Shown in pieces: positions 27,514 through 38,300 of a stretch of DNA of 64,000 bases; the stretch's first letter is position 1; the number at the start of each line of letters is the position of its first letter. The position numbers and the translations under genes were made by a program. The DNA comes from Sphaerisporangium sp039871875 (GTDB taxonomy: Bacteria; Actinomycetota; Actinomycetes; Streptosporangiales; Streptosporangiaceae). The stretch is from NCBI RefSeq assembly GCF_039871875.1, contig NZ_JBDPMD010000014.1:85204-149203 (forward strand), in the 5' to 3' direction. The notes beneath the pieces were generated by a model. It was not told the DNA's origin, did no database searches, and was given only the letters and a program-made list of their open reading frames with translations.

Positions 27514-29367
27514 GTGGTTATGGGGCAGTGGCTGAACCTGGCAACAACCCCACACACCCAGCCCTGGCCGGGCATGACGGAATCAGAATCGGTTCTGACG
27601 CCTTTTCAAGCGACCGCGGCACGAATCCCTGAGGAAATCGCCGTCAGGCTGAAAGACCGGCATGTCACCTATGGCGAATTGGCGCAAAGAGTCAGCCGGC
27701 TCGCGGATCGGCTCATCGCCGGCGGTGTCGGGCGAGGCAGCTATGTCGCGCTCCTGCTGCCTCGTTCCGTCGACATGGTGGTGGCGATCCTCGGCGTGCT
27801 GAGCGCCGGGGCAGCCTACATCCCCCTCGACCCGGCTCACCCCCCCGAGCGGATCGGCGACGTCCTCCACGACGCCAGGCCCGCCTTGGTCCTCACGCAC
27901 TCGGCGGTCGGCGACGTCGAGGCGGCGATCCCCAAGATCCTGATGGATCGGCCCTCACCCGGCAGCCCCGCTGCCGGGTTCGTCATGGTCCACCCGGACG
28001 ACGCGGCGTACGCGATCTACACCTCCGGCTCCACGGGCAAGCCCAAAGGGGTAGTGGTCACTCACCGCGCGCTCGCGAACATCTGCGTCTCCGTGGCCGA
28101 CCTCATCGGCCTGAGGCAGGGGACGACGCTCCTCGCCGTGACCACGCCCGCCTTCGACATCGCCGTGCTCGAACTGGTCCTTCCGTTGCTGTGCGGGATG
28201 ACGGTCGTTCTCGCGGACAAGGAGACGGTGGACGACCCGGCTGCCCTCGCCGAGCTCCTCGTACGCTCCGGCGCCGACGTCATGCAGGCCACGCCGACCC
28301 TGTGGCAGGGCTTGGTGGAGCGGCATCCCGAAGCACTGTCAGGGGTGCATGCCATGGTCGGCGGTGAAGCCCTGCCACCGGATCTGGCGACCCGTCTGTG
28401 CCGGTTCGCGCAGGGGGTGACCAACCTCTACGGGCCGACGGAGACCACGGTCTGGTCCACGTTCGCGCGGCTGTCGGGGAGCCACACGAAGCCGCCGCCG
28501 ATCGGTCAGCCGGTGCGGAACACCGCTGTGTACGTCCTCGACGATCAGCTGACGGCGGTCACGCCGGGCGAGATCGGCGAGCTCTACATCGCCGGCGAAG
28601 GGCTGGCCCGGGGCTACCTGAACCGTTCGAGCCTGACGGCCACCCGATTCGTGGCCGACCCGTACGGCCCGCCTGGCACGCGCATGTATCGCACGGGTGA
28701 CCTGGGCCGGCGAAACGAGTCGGGCGACCTGGAGTTCGCCGGTCGCGTGGATCATCAGGTGAAGCTGCGGGGCCACCGGATCGAACTCGGCGAGATAGAG
28801 GCCGTTCTGGGCACGCACCCCGCCGTGGCGAGGGCGGTCGTGACCGCCGCGCCGTACAACGGGGAGCCCGTCCTCGTCGCCTATCTCACGCGGAGGAAGG
28901 CGCCGGACGACCAGGACCTGGTACGGGAGCTGCGGGGCCTTGCCGCACGGCACCTGCCCTCCGCCATGGTCCCGAGCTTCTACGTGGTCTTGGCGGAGCT
29001 GCCGACGACGTCCAACGGCAAGGTCGATCGTGCCGCATTGCCCCCACCCGGCCCGGAAGCGAGGCGCGGCGCGGGCCGCGAGCCGGGCACGGACCCGGAG
29101 CGGCTGCTGTGCGACCTGTTCGGCCAGGTCCTCGGCATCGACCATGTGAGCATCGACGACAACTTCGTCGATCTGGGCGGCACCTCGATCGTCGCGCAGC
29201 GGCTGATCGAGCGGATGCGGCGTGCGGCGGGGGTCGAGATGCCACTCACGGAGCTGTTCGCCATGGGAACCATCGAAGCCCTGGCGGCGAACCTGCATAC
29301 CCTGCCGGCTGCCCGGCCGTCGTTGATCCGGGCCTCCCGGCCCCCTCAGAGCGGAGACGACCTGTGA
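27514..29367 (+). CDS. NRPS protein, A-PCP (glycine-like pocket), initiation module
   Basis: About 617 residues: adenylation domain (about 15-525) and peptidyl carrier domain (about 530-600). A motifs include AIYTSGSTGKPKGVV (A3), NLYGPTETT (A5), YRTGDL (A7) and SNGKVDR (A10 Lys). The PCP Ser is residue 558 in DLGGTS. Aligning by eye to GrsA PheA gives the pocket D-I-L-Q-M-G-L-V-W-K, close to the known glycine code DILQLGLIWK. There is no condensation domain, so it is probably the starter. GTG 27514 follows AAGGAG by five bases. The stop overlaps the next NRPS start (GTGA). Confidence 0.9.
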   Translation: MVMGQWLNLATTPHTQPWPGMTESESVLTPFQATAARIPEEIAVRLKDRHVTYGELAQRVSRLADRLIAGGVGRGSYVALLLPRSVDMVVAILGVLSAGAAYIPLDPAHPPERIGDVLHDARPALVLTHSAVGDVEAAIPKILMDRPSPGSPAAGFVMVHPDDAAYAIYTSGSTGKPKGVVVTHRALANICVSVADLIGLRQGTTLLAVTTPAFDIAVLELVLPLLCGMTVVLADKETVDDPAALAELLVRSGADVMQATPTLWQGLVERHPEALSGVHAMVGGEALPPDLATRLCRFAQGVTNLYGPTETTVWSTFARLSGSHTKPPPIGQPVRNTAVYVLDDQLTAVTPGEIGELYIAGEGLARGYLNRSSLTATRFVADPYGPPGTRMYRTGDLGRRNESGDLEFAGRVDHQVKLRGHRIELGEIEAVLGTHPAVARAVVTAAPYNGEPVLVAYLTRRKAPDDQDLVRELRGLAARHLPSAMVPSFYVVLAELPTTSNGKVDRAALPPPGPEARRGAGREPGTDPERLLCDLFGQVLGIDHVSIDDNFVDLGGTSIVAQRLIERMRRAAGVEMPLTELFAMGTIEALAANLHTLPAARPSLIRASRPPQSGDDL

Positions 29368-32300
29368 GCGGACCGCTCTCCCACGCGCAGAAGCGCCTGT
29401 GGCTGCACCAGCAGATGGATGACCATGGCGCGCTGTACAACGTGCCGTGGCTCGTGGAGCTGTCCGGAGTCGTGGACTGCGCGGCACTCGACCGGGCTCT
29501 TGAGGACGTGGTGGCTCGTCACGAGCCACTGCGGACCGTCTTTCCCTTCGTCGACGACCAGCTGCGGCCGGAAGTGCTGGCACCCCAGCCGGTGCTGACC
29601 CGGGTGAGAATCGAGGCCGAGGAACTCGAGGCCGCCGTCGCCGCCGAAGCCAGGACGCCCTTCGAGCTGAGTAGCGAGCTGCCCGTGCGCGCCCGGCTGT
29701 TCAGCGTCTCGGAGCAGGAGCACACGCTGCTCATCGTGTTCCATCACCTCGCGGTCGACGACGTCTCGATGCGCCCCTTCTTCCGGGATCTGTCGGTGGC
29801 GTACGCGGCGCGGTGTGCGGGGCGGGTTCCTGGGTGGGAGCCGTTGCCGGTGCGGTACGCGGATTACGCGGTGTGGCAGCGGGAGGTCCTGGGGGAGGAG
29901 AACGATCCGGGCAGTGTCGTCTCCGGTCAGTTGGCGTATTGGACGGGGGCTTTGGCGGGGTTGCCGGAGGAGTTGAATCTCCCGTTTGATCGGCCGCGGC
30001 CTGTGGTGGCGTCGTATCGGGGTGGGGTGGTGGAGTTCTCCGTGGATGCGGCGGTGCATGCGCGGTTGGTGGGGTTGGCGCGGGAGTGCCGGTGCACGGT
30101 GTTCATGGTGGTGCAGGCGGCGGTGGCGGCGTTGTTGTCGCGGTTGGGGGCCGGTGGTGACGTGCCGATCGGGGCGCCGGTGGCGGGGCGTTCTGATGAG
30201 GCGTTGGAAGATCTGGTGGGCTTCTTTGTGAATACGTTGGTGTTGCGTACTGATGTGTCGGGGGATCCGACGTTCCGGGAGTTGCTGGAGCGGGTGCGGC
30301 AGGCGGATCTGGCGGCGTTCGCGCATCAGGATCTGCCGTTCGAGTTCCTGGTGGAGAAGCTGAACCCGGTCCGGTCGGCCTCCCGCCACCCACTTTTCCA
30401 GGTGGTGCTCGCGTTCCAGGACGAGGCGCCTTTTGAGCTGGACCTCGTCGGGCTGAGCGTGCTGAGCTGCCGGGAGATCAGCAACGGGTTCTCGGAGTTC
30501 GACCTGACGATCACGATGCGGGAACGGGGTGCGTCGGCGGGCTTCGACGCGAGTATCGAATACGCCGCGGATTTGTTTGATCGGGTGTCGGTGGAGGGGT
30601 TGGCGGGTCGGTTGGTGGGGTGGTTGGGGGCGTTGGTGGCTGATCCTGATGTGCGGGTGGGGGAGGTGGGGTTGTTGTCGGAGGGTGAGTTGCGGTTGGT
30701 GGTGGAGGAGTGGAGTGGGTCGGGTTTGGTGGTGGGGGAGGGGTTGTTGCCGGAGTTGTTCGGGGTGCAGGTGGCGCGGTCGCCGGGGGCGACGGCGTTG
30801 GTGTGTGGGGGGCGGGTGGTGAGTTTTGCTGAGCTTGAGGGGTTGGTGGAGGGGTTGGCTGGGGTGTTGGTGGGGTGTGGGGTGGGGTTGGAGGATGTGG
30901 TGGGGGTGGCGTTGCCGCGTTCGGTGGGGTCGGTGGTGGCGGTGCTGGCGGTGTTGCGGGTGGGTGGGGTGTTTGTGGCGTTGGATTTGGGGTTGCCGGT
31001 GGGTCGGGTGGCGCGGGTGGTGGCGGATGCTGATCCGAAGGTGGTTTTGGTGTCGGGTGAGGGGGTGCCGGCGTCGTGGGGTGGGGTGCCGTGGGATGTG
31101 GCCAGGGAGGTGCGGGTCGGGCTTGATGGGGAGGTCGGGCCGGTGGTGGACGGGTCGGTGGTGGACGGGTCGGTGGTGGATGGGGCGGTGGTGGATAGGC
31201 GGGTGGTGGGTCCGTTGGCGGGGTCGTTGGCGTATGTGATTTATACGTCGGGTTCGACGGGTGAGCCGAAGGCGGTGGCGGTTGAGCATCGGAGTTTGGT
31301 GAATTTGTTTTTTGCGCATGTGGTGGGGTTGTTTGGTCCGGCGTCGGGTGGGCGGCGGTTGCGGGTGGCGTTGACGAATGGGTTTGGGTTTGATGGGTTC
31401 TGGATGGGTGTGTTGTGGATGGTGGCGGGTCATGAGTTGCATTTGATTGGTGATGAGGTGCGGTTTGATGCGCATGCGTTGGTGGGGTATGCGGCGGAGC
31501 GGGGTATTGATGTGCTGGATAGTACGCCGAGTTTTGTGCGGGAGTTGGTGGCGGTTGCTGATGAGTTGGGGGGTGGGTATTTTCCGGGGGTTTTGGTGTT
31601 GGCGGGTGAGGCGATCGGTGAGGGGTTGTGGCGGCGGTTGCATCCGTTGGTTTCGACGGTGTGTTTCAATTTTTATGCGCCGACGGAGTGTACGGCTGAG
31701 GCGGTGTCGGCGTGTTTGGGGGAGTTCGAGCGGCCGGTGTTGGGGAGGCCGATGGGTAATACGCGGGTGTTTGTGTTGGATGGGCGGTTGCGGCCGGTGG
31801 TGCCGGGTGTGGTGGGGGAGTTGTATTTGTCTGGGCCGCAGGTGGCGCGGGGGTATCGGGATCGTCCGGGGTTGACGGCGGAGCGGTTTGTGGCGTGTCC
31901 GTTCGGGGTGGGGGAGCGGATGTATCGCTCTGGGGATCTGGTGCGGTGGCGTGCTGATGGGGTGCTGGAGTTCGTGGGCCGGGTCGATGATCAGGTGAAG
32001 GTGCGGGGTTTCCGGGTGGAGTTGGGTGAGGTCGAGCATGCTTTGGTGCGGTGTCCGGGGGTGGAGGCGGCTGTGGTGGTCGCCCGGGACAGGCTGGTGG
32101 CGTATGTGGTGGGCCGGGTCGAGGTCGAGACGGTGCGGGCGTGGGCACGCGGGGTGTTGCCGGAGTACATGGTGCCGTCGGTGTTCATGCGGGTGGAGAC
32201 GCTGCCGCTGACCGTCAACGGCAAGGTGGACCGGCGCGCGTTACCGGAACCGGATCTCACGGGTGTGGGCGGGGATTACGTGGCGCCGCGTACCGCGGTG

Positions 32301-35300
32301 GAGGAGCGGTTGTGCGGGCTGTTCGCCGAGGTGCTCGGGGTGGAGCGCGTCGGGATCGAGGACAGCTTCTTCGACCTCGGTGGTCATTCGCTGCTGGCGG
32401 TGCGGTTGATGAGCCGGATCCGGTCGGAGTTCGGGGTCGAGATCGAGGTCCGGGCGTTGTTCGAGGACGCCACGGTCGCGGGAGTCGCGGTGCAGGTGGC
32501 GGGCGGTACGCGACGGCGGCCTGAGCTGCGGCGGGTGGTCCGGCCGGAGCGGGTGCCGCTGTCGTTCGCGCAGCGGCGGATGTGGTTCCTGAACCTGCTG
32601 GAGGATCGCGGCGCGACCTACAACATGCCCTCGGTGCTCCGCATCCGGGGTGATCTTGACGTTGCGGCGTTGCGGCTGGCCCTGGCCGATGTGGTGGGGC
32701 GGCACGAGAGCCTGCGCACGGTGATCGAGCACGTCGACGGCCGGCCGTACCAGAAAGTGCTCGAAGCCGGGGCGGTCCTGGGTGATGTGATCGCCTGTGA
32801 CGAGCAGGGCTTGGCAGCTGCGGTGAGCGCGGCGACGGGGCGTGGATTCGACCTGTCGGCCGAGATCCCGGTGCGCGCGACGCTGCTTCGGCTGGATGCC
32901 GGGGAGCACGTGCTGGCGCTGGTGCTGCACCACATCGCCGGTGACGGCTGGTCGGTGGGGCCGTTGTTGCGGGATCTGTCGATGGCCTATGCGGCGCGGT
33001 GCGCGGGACGGGTTCCTGAGTGGGAGCCGTTGCCGGTGCAGTACGCGGATTACGCGGTGTGGCAGCAGGAGCTGTTGGGGGAGGAGGGCGACCCGGAAAG
33101 CCTCTTGTCGGAGCAGTTGGCGTATTGGACGGAGGCGTTGGCGGGGTTGCCGGAGGAGTTGAATCTCCCGTTTGATCGGCCGCGGCCTGTGGTGGCGTCG
33201 TATCGGGGTGGGGTGGTGGAGTTTTCTGTGGATGCGGGGGTGCATGGGCGGTTGGTGGGGTTGGCGCGGGAGTGTCGGTGCACGGTGTTCATGGTGGTGC
33301 AGGCGGCGGTGGCGGCGTTGTTGTCGCGGTTGGGGGCTGGTGGTGATGTGCCGATCGGGGCGCCGGTGGCGGGGCGTTCGGATGAGGCGTTGGAGGATCT
33401 GGTGGGGTTTTTTGTGAATACGTTGGTGTTGCGTACTGATGTGTCGGGGGATCCGACGTTCCGGGAGTTGCTGGAGCGGGTGCGGCAGGCGGATCTGGCG
33501 GCGTTCGCGCATCAGGATCTGCCGTTCGAGTTCCTGGTGGAGAAGCTGAACCCGGTCCGGTCGGCCTCCCGCCACCCGCTCTTCCAGGTGATGGTGACCC
33601 TGCAGAACAACGCCGACGGCGAGTTCGGCCTGCACGAGCTGGACGTCATCGACGAGCCGGCTTCCCTCGACACGGTGAAGTTCGACCTGTCGTTCGGGTT
33701 CGCGGAGCGGCAAGGCGCGGATGGTGATCCGGCAGGCCTCGGCGGAGCTCTGCAATACGCCGGCGACCTGCTCGACCCGAGCACCGCCGAGCGGATGGTC
33801 ACGTGGCTGGCGCGATTGCTGACAGCGGTGGCCGGCGACCCGGACGTACGGCTGAGCGCGGTGGAGCTGCTGTCCGCGGCCGAGCGGCGGCAGGTGCTGG
33901 AGGACTGGAACGACACCGGGACACCCCCACAGGCGGATCGGTGCCTGCACGAGCTGTTCCAGGAGCAGGTGCGGCGGAGCCCGCATGCGGTGGCGGTGGT
34001 GTGCGATGCGGTCGAGGCGACGTATGCGGAGCTGAACGACCGGGCCAACCAGCTGGCCCACTGGCTGATGGAGCGGGGGGCCGGCCCGGAGGCGCTGGTC
34101 GGGGTGGTCATGCCGCGGTCGGTGGAGTTGCTGGTGGCGTTGCTGGGAGTGTGGAAAGCGGGTGCGGCGTACGTGCCGCTGGACGTCGACTACCCGCCGG
34201 AGCGGATCGATTCCACCTTGCGGGATGCGACGCCGGTGCTGGTGTTGGAGAAACTGCCCGACCTGGCCGGATATCCGATGGCCGACCCGGCGGTGCGAGT
34301 GGAGCCGGCACATCCGGCGTATGTCATCTACACCTCTGGCTCGACCGGCAAGCCCAAGGGCGTCGTGCTGGAGCATCGCTCGGTGGTGAGCTATCTGCAG
34401 GGGGCGACACATCGGTATCCGGCGGCCCGGGGAACGACTCTGGTGCATTCCTCGATCGCCTTCGACCTGACGGTGACGGGGTTGTTCACCACCCTGATGT
34501 CGGGCGGCCGGGTCCATCTGACGCGATTGGAGGATCTCGGCGGTGACCCGGGTGAGCCGGTGACGTTCGCCAAGGCGACTCCGTCGCATCTTCCGCTGCT
34601 GGAGGGCATGGCGGCGACATGGTCACCCAGCGAGATGTTGATCCTCGGTGGGGAGGCCTTGACCGGTGAGGTGGTGTCGCGCTGGCGGCAGGCCCATCCG
34701 GAGGTGACCGTGGTCAACGCCTACGGGCCGACGGAGTTGACGGTCAACTGCACGGAGTTCCGCATCGCGCCACGGGCTGAGGTGCCGCCGGGTCCGGTAC
34801 CGATCGGCCGTCCGTTCGCCGGCGTGCGGGCTTATGTGTTGGACGGGCTTCTGCGGCCGGTGTTGCCGGGCGTGGCGGGGGAGCTGTACGTCTCCGGGGC
34901 ACAGGTGGCGCGGGGGTATCGCGACCGGCCGGGATTGACGGCGGAGCGGTTCGTGGCGTGCCCGTTCGAGGTGGGGGAGCGGATGTACCGCACCGGCGAT
35001 GTGGTGCGGTGGCGTGCGGACGGGCTGCTGGAGTTCGTGGGCCGGGTCGACGACCAGGTGAAGGTGCGGGGTTTCCGGGTGGAGCTGGGTGAGGTCGAGC
35101 ATGCTTTGGTGCGGTGTCCGGGGGTGGAGGCGGCTGTGGTGGTCGCCCGGGACAGGCTGGTGGCGTATCTGGTCGGTCAGGTCGAGATCGAGACGGTGCG
35201 GGCGTGGGCACGCGGGGTGTTGCCGGAGTACATGGTGCCGTCGGTGTTCATGCGGGTGGAGACGCTGCCGTTGACCGTCAACGGCAAGGTGGACCGGCGC

Positions 35301-38300
35301 GCTCTCCCAGAGCCGGATCTTGCCGGGATGGCGGGAGAATACGTGGCGCCGCGTACCGCGGTCGAGGAACGGTTGTGCGAGCTGTTCGCCGAGGTGCTCG
35401 GGGTGGAGCGCGTCGGGATCGAGGACAGCTTCTTCGACCTCGGTGGTCATTCGCTGCTGGCGGTGCGGTTGATGAGCCGGATCCGGTCGGAGTTCGGGGT
35501 CGAGATCGAGCTTCGGGCGTTGTTCGAGGACGCCACGGTCGCGGGAGTCGCGGTGCAGGTGGCGGCCGGTGCGCAACGGCGGCCCGAGTTGCGGCGGGTG
35601 GTCCGGCCGGAGCGGGTGCCGCTGTCGTTCGCGCAGCGGCGGATGTGGTTCCTGAACCTGCTGGAGGAGCGGAGCGCGACCTACAACGTGCCCTCGGTGT
35701 TCCGGCTGCGGGGCGACCTTGACGTGGTGGCCCTGCGGCTGGCCCTGGCCGATGTGGTGGGGCGGCACGAGAGCCTGCGCACGGTGATCGAGCAGGTCGA
35801 CGGCCTGCCGTACCAGAAGGTGCTGGAGACGCCGGGCCTTGAGATCCCGCTCGTGGAGGTGAGCGCGAGCGAGCTGCCCGGGGTCGTGGCTGAGGTGACC
35901 GAGCGTGGATTCGACCTGTCGGCCGAGATCCCGGTGCGCGCGACGCTGCTTCGGCTGGGTGCCGGGGAGCACGTGCTGGCGCTGGTGCTGCACCACATCG
36001 CTGACGACGGCTTATCGGTGGGGCCGTTGTTGCGGGACCTGTCGGTGGCGTATGCGGCGCGGTGTGCGGGGCGGGTTCCTGGGTGGGAGCCGTTGCCGGT
36101 GCAGTACGCGGATTACGCGGTGTGGCAGCAGGAGCTGCTTGGGGAGGAGGGCGACCCGGAAAGCCTGTTGTCGGAGCAGTTGGCGTATTGGACGGAGGCG
36201 CTGGCGGGGTTGCCGGAGGAGTTGAGTTTGCCGTTTGATCGGCCGCGGCCGGTGGTGGCGTCGTATCGGGGTGGGGTGGTGGAGTTCTCGGTGGATGCGG
36301 GGGTGCATGGGCGGTTGGTGGGGTTGGCGCGGGAGTGCCGGTGCACGGTGTTCATGGTGGTGCAGGCGGCGGTGGCGGCGTTGTTGTCGCGGCTGGGGGC
36401 CGGTGGTGACGTGCCGATCGGGGCGCCGGTGGCGGGGCGTTCGGATGAGGCGTTGGAAGACCTGGTGGGGTTTTTCGTGAATACGTTGGTGTTGCGTACT
36501 GATGTGTCGGGGGATCCGACGTTCCGGGAGTTGCTGGAGCGGGTACGGCAGGCGGATCTAGCCGCGTTCGCGCATCAGGATCTGCCGTTCGAGTTCCTGG
36601 TGGAGAAGCTCAACCCGGCTCGGTCGGCCTCCCGCCACCCGCTCTTCCAGGTGATCGTGACCGCCCAGCAAGCCGGCCAGGGGCTGTTGTCCCTCCCGGG
36701 CGTGGAGATGGAACCGCTGGATCCAGGGGTTCCGCAGGCGAAGTTCGACCTGCAGTTCGGCTTCACGGAATACCAGGAAGGGCTGAGCGGGGCTCTGCAG
36801 TACGCCTGCGACCTGTTCGAGCCGAGCACCGCCGAGCGGATGGTCACGTCGCTGGCCCGGTTGCTGACGGCAGTTGCCGAAGACCCGGATCTCCGGCTGA
36901 GCGCGGTGGATCTGTGGACGCAGGACATGCGCCGGCTCGTGCTGGAGGAGTGGAACGACAACGGGACGACGCCGGAGATCGACCGGTGCGTCCACGAGGT
37001 GTTCCAGGAGCAGGTCCGGTGGAACCCGCAGGCGGTGGCGGTGGTGTCCGAGGGCGCGGAGCTGACGTATGCGGAGGTGGACGCGCGGGCGAACCGGCTG
37101 GCGCGAGTCCTGGTGGCGGCCGGCGTCGCAGCGGAGTCGAGCGTGGGGGTGCTGCTGGAGCGTTCGGCCGACGTGGTGGTGTCCACCCTTGCGGTGTTGA
37201 AGGCGGGGGGCGCGTACGTGCCGCTCAACGAGCGGTTCCCGGTGTCGCGGATGAAGCTGATGCTGGCGGATGCGGGTGCGGTGGTGCTGCTGGCCGACGA
37301 GGCGAGCGCCGGACGGGCGGCGGAGCTGGGACTGCCGGTGATCCGGGCCGACGAGGCGGCGACGAAGGGTGACGGCACGGATCTCGGGATCACCGTGGAT
37401 TCGCGTCAGGCGGCCTACGTGATGTACACCTCGGGCTCGGCGGGTGTGCCGAAGGGCGTGGTGGTGGGGCACGCCGAGGTGGTGGCCCTGGCCTCGGACC
37501 GGCGGTGGGAGGCGCACAGGCGGGTGCTGATGCATTCGCCGTACTCCTTCGACGCCTCGACCTACGAGCTGTTCGCTCCGTTGCTGAACGGTGGAACGGT
37601 GGTGGTGGCTCCCCCGGGGCAGTGGAGCGCGCACGGGTTCGCCGAGGTGGTGAAGTGGAGCCGGGCGGACGCGGTGTGGCTGACCGCCGGGCTGTTCGCG
37701 GAGATCGCTCGCGCGACCCCGGGATCCCTGGCGACAGTCCGGCAGGTGTGGACCGGCGGGGATGTGGTTCAGGCCGCGGCGGCGCGTGAGGTGCTGCGGC
37801 ATTGCCCGGGGCTGACCGTGGTGGACGGGTACGGGCCGACCGAGACCACGACGTTCGCGACCTGTTTTCCCATGACGGCAGCCGACCTGGTGCCGGATTC
37901 GGTGCCGATCGGCCGGCCGATGGATGGGATGCGGGTGTTCGTGCTGGATGAGTTCCTGCGGCCGGTGCTGCCCGGTGTGGTGGGGGAGCTGTATGTGGCG
38001 GGGGCGGGTGTGGCGCGCGGGTACGTGGGCCGGCCGGGGCTGACGTCGGAGCGGTTCGTGGCGTGCCCGTTCGGGCTGGGCGAGCGCATGTATCGCACCG
38101 GTGATCTGGTGCGCTGGGGCGCGGACGGGGCGCTGGAGTTCCTTGGCCGGGTCGATGACCAGGTGAAGATCCGGGGCTTCCGGGTGGAGCTGGGTGAGGT
38201 CGAGCACGCGCTCGCTCGGTGTCCGGGGGTGGAGGCGGCTGTGGTGGTCGCCCGGGACAGGCTGGTGGCGTATCTGGTCGGTCAGGCCGAGATCGAGACG

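Noticed and set aside
29346..32039. A long open frame on the - strand opposite the NRPS (about 897 residues)
   Set aside because: It is Pro/His/Arg-rich shadow coding opposite a well-supported NRPS gene; such frames arise from high GC and codon bias.
32241..34589. Further long - strand frames opposite the NRPS
   Set aside because: The same composition and position argument; no recognisable domain.
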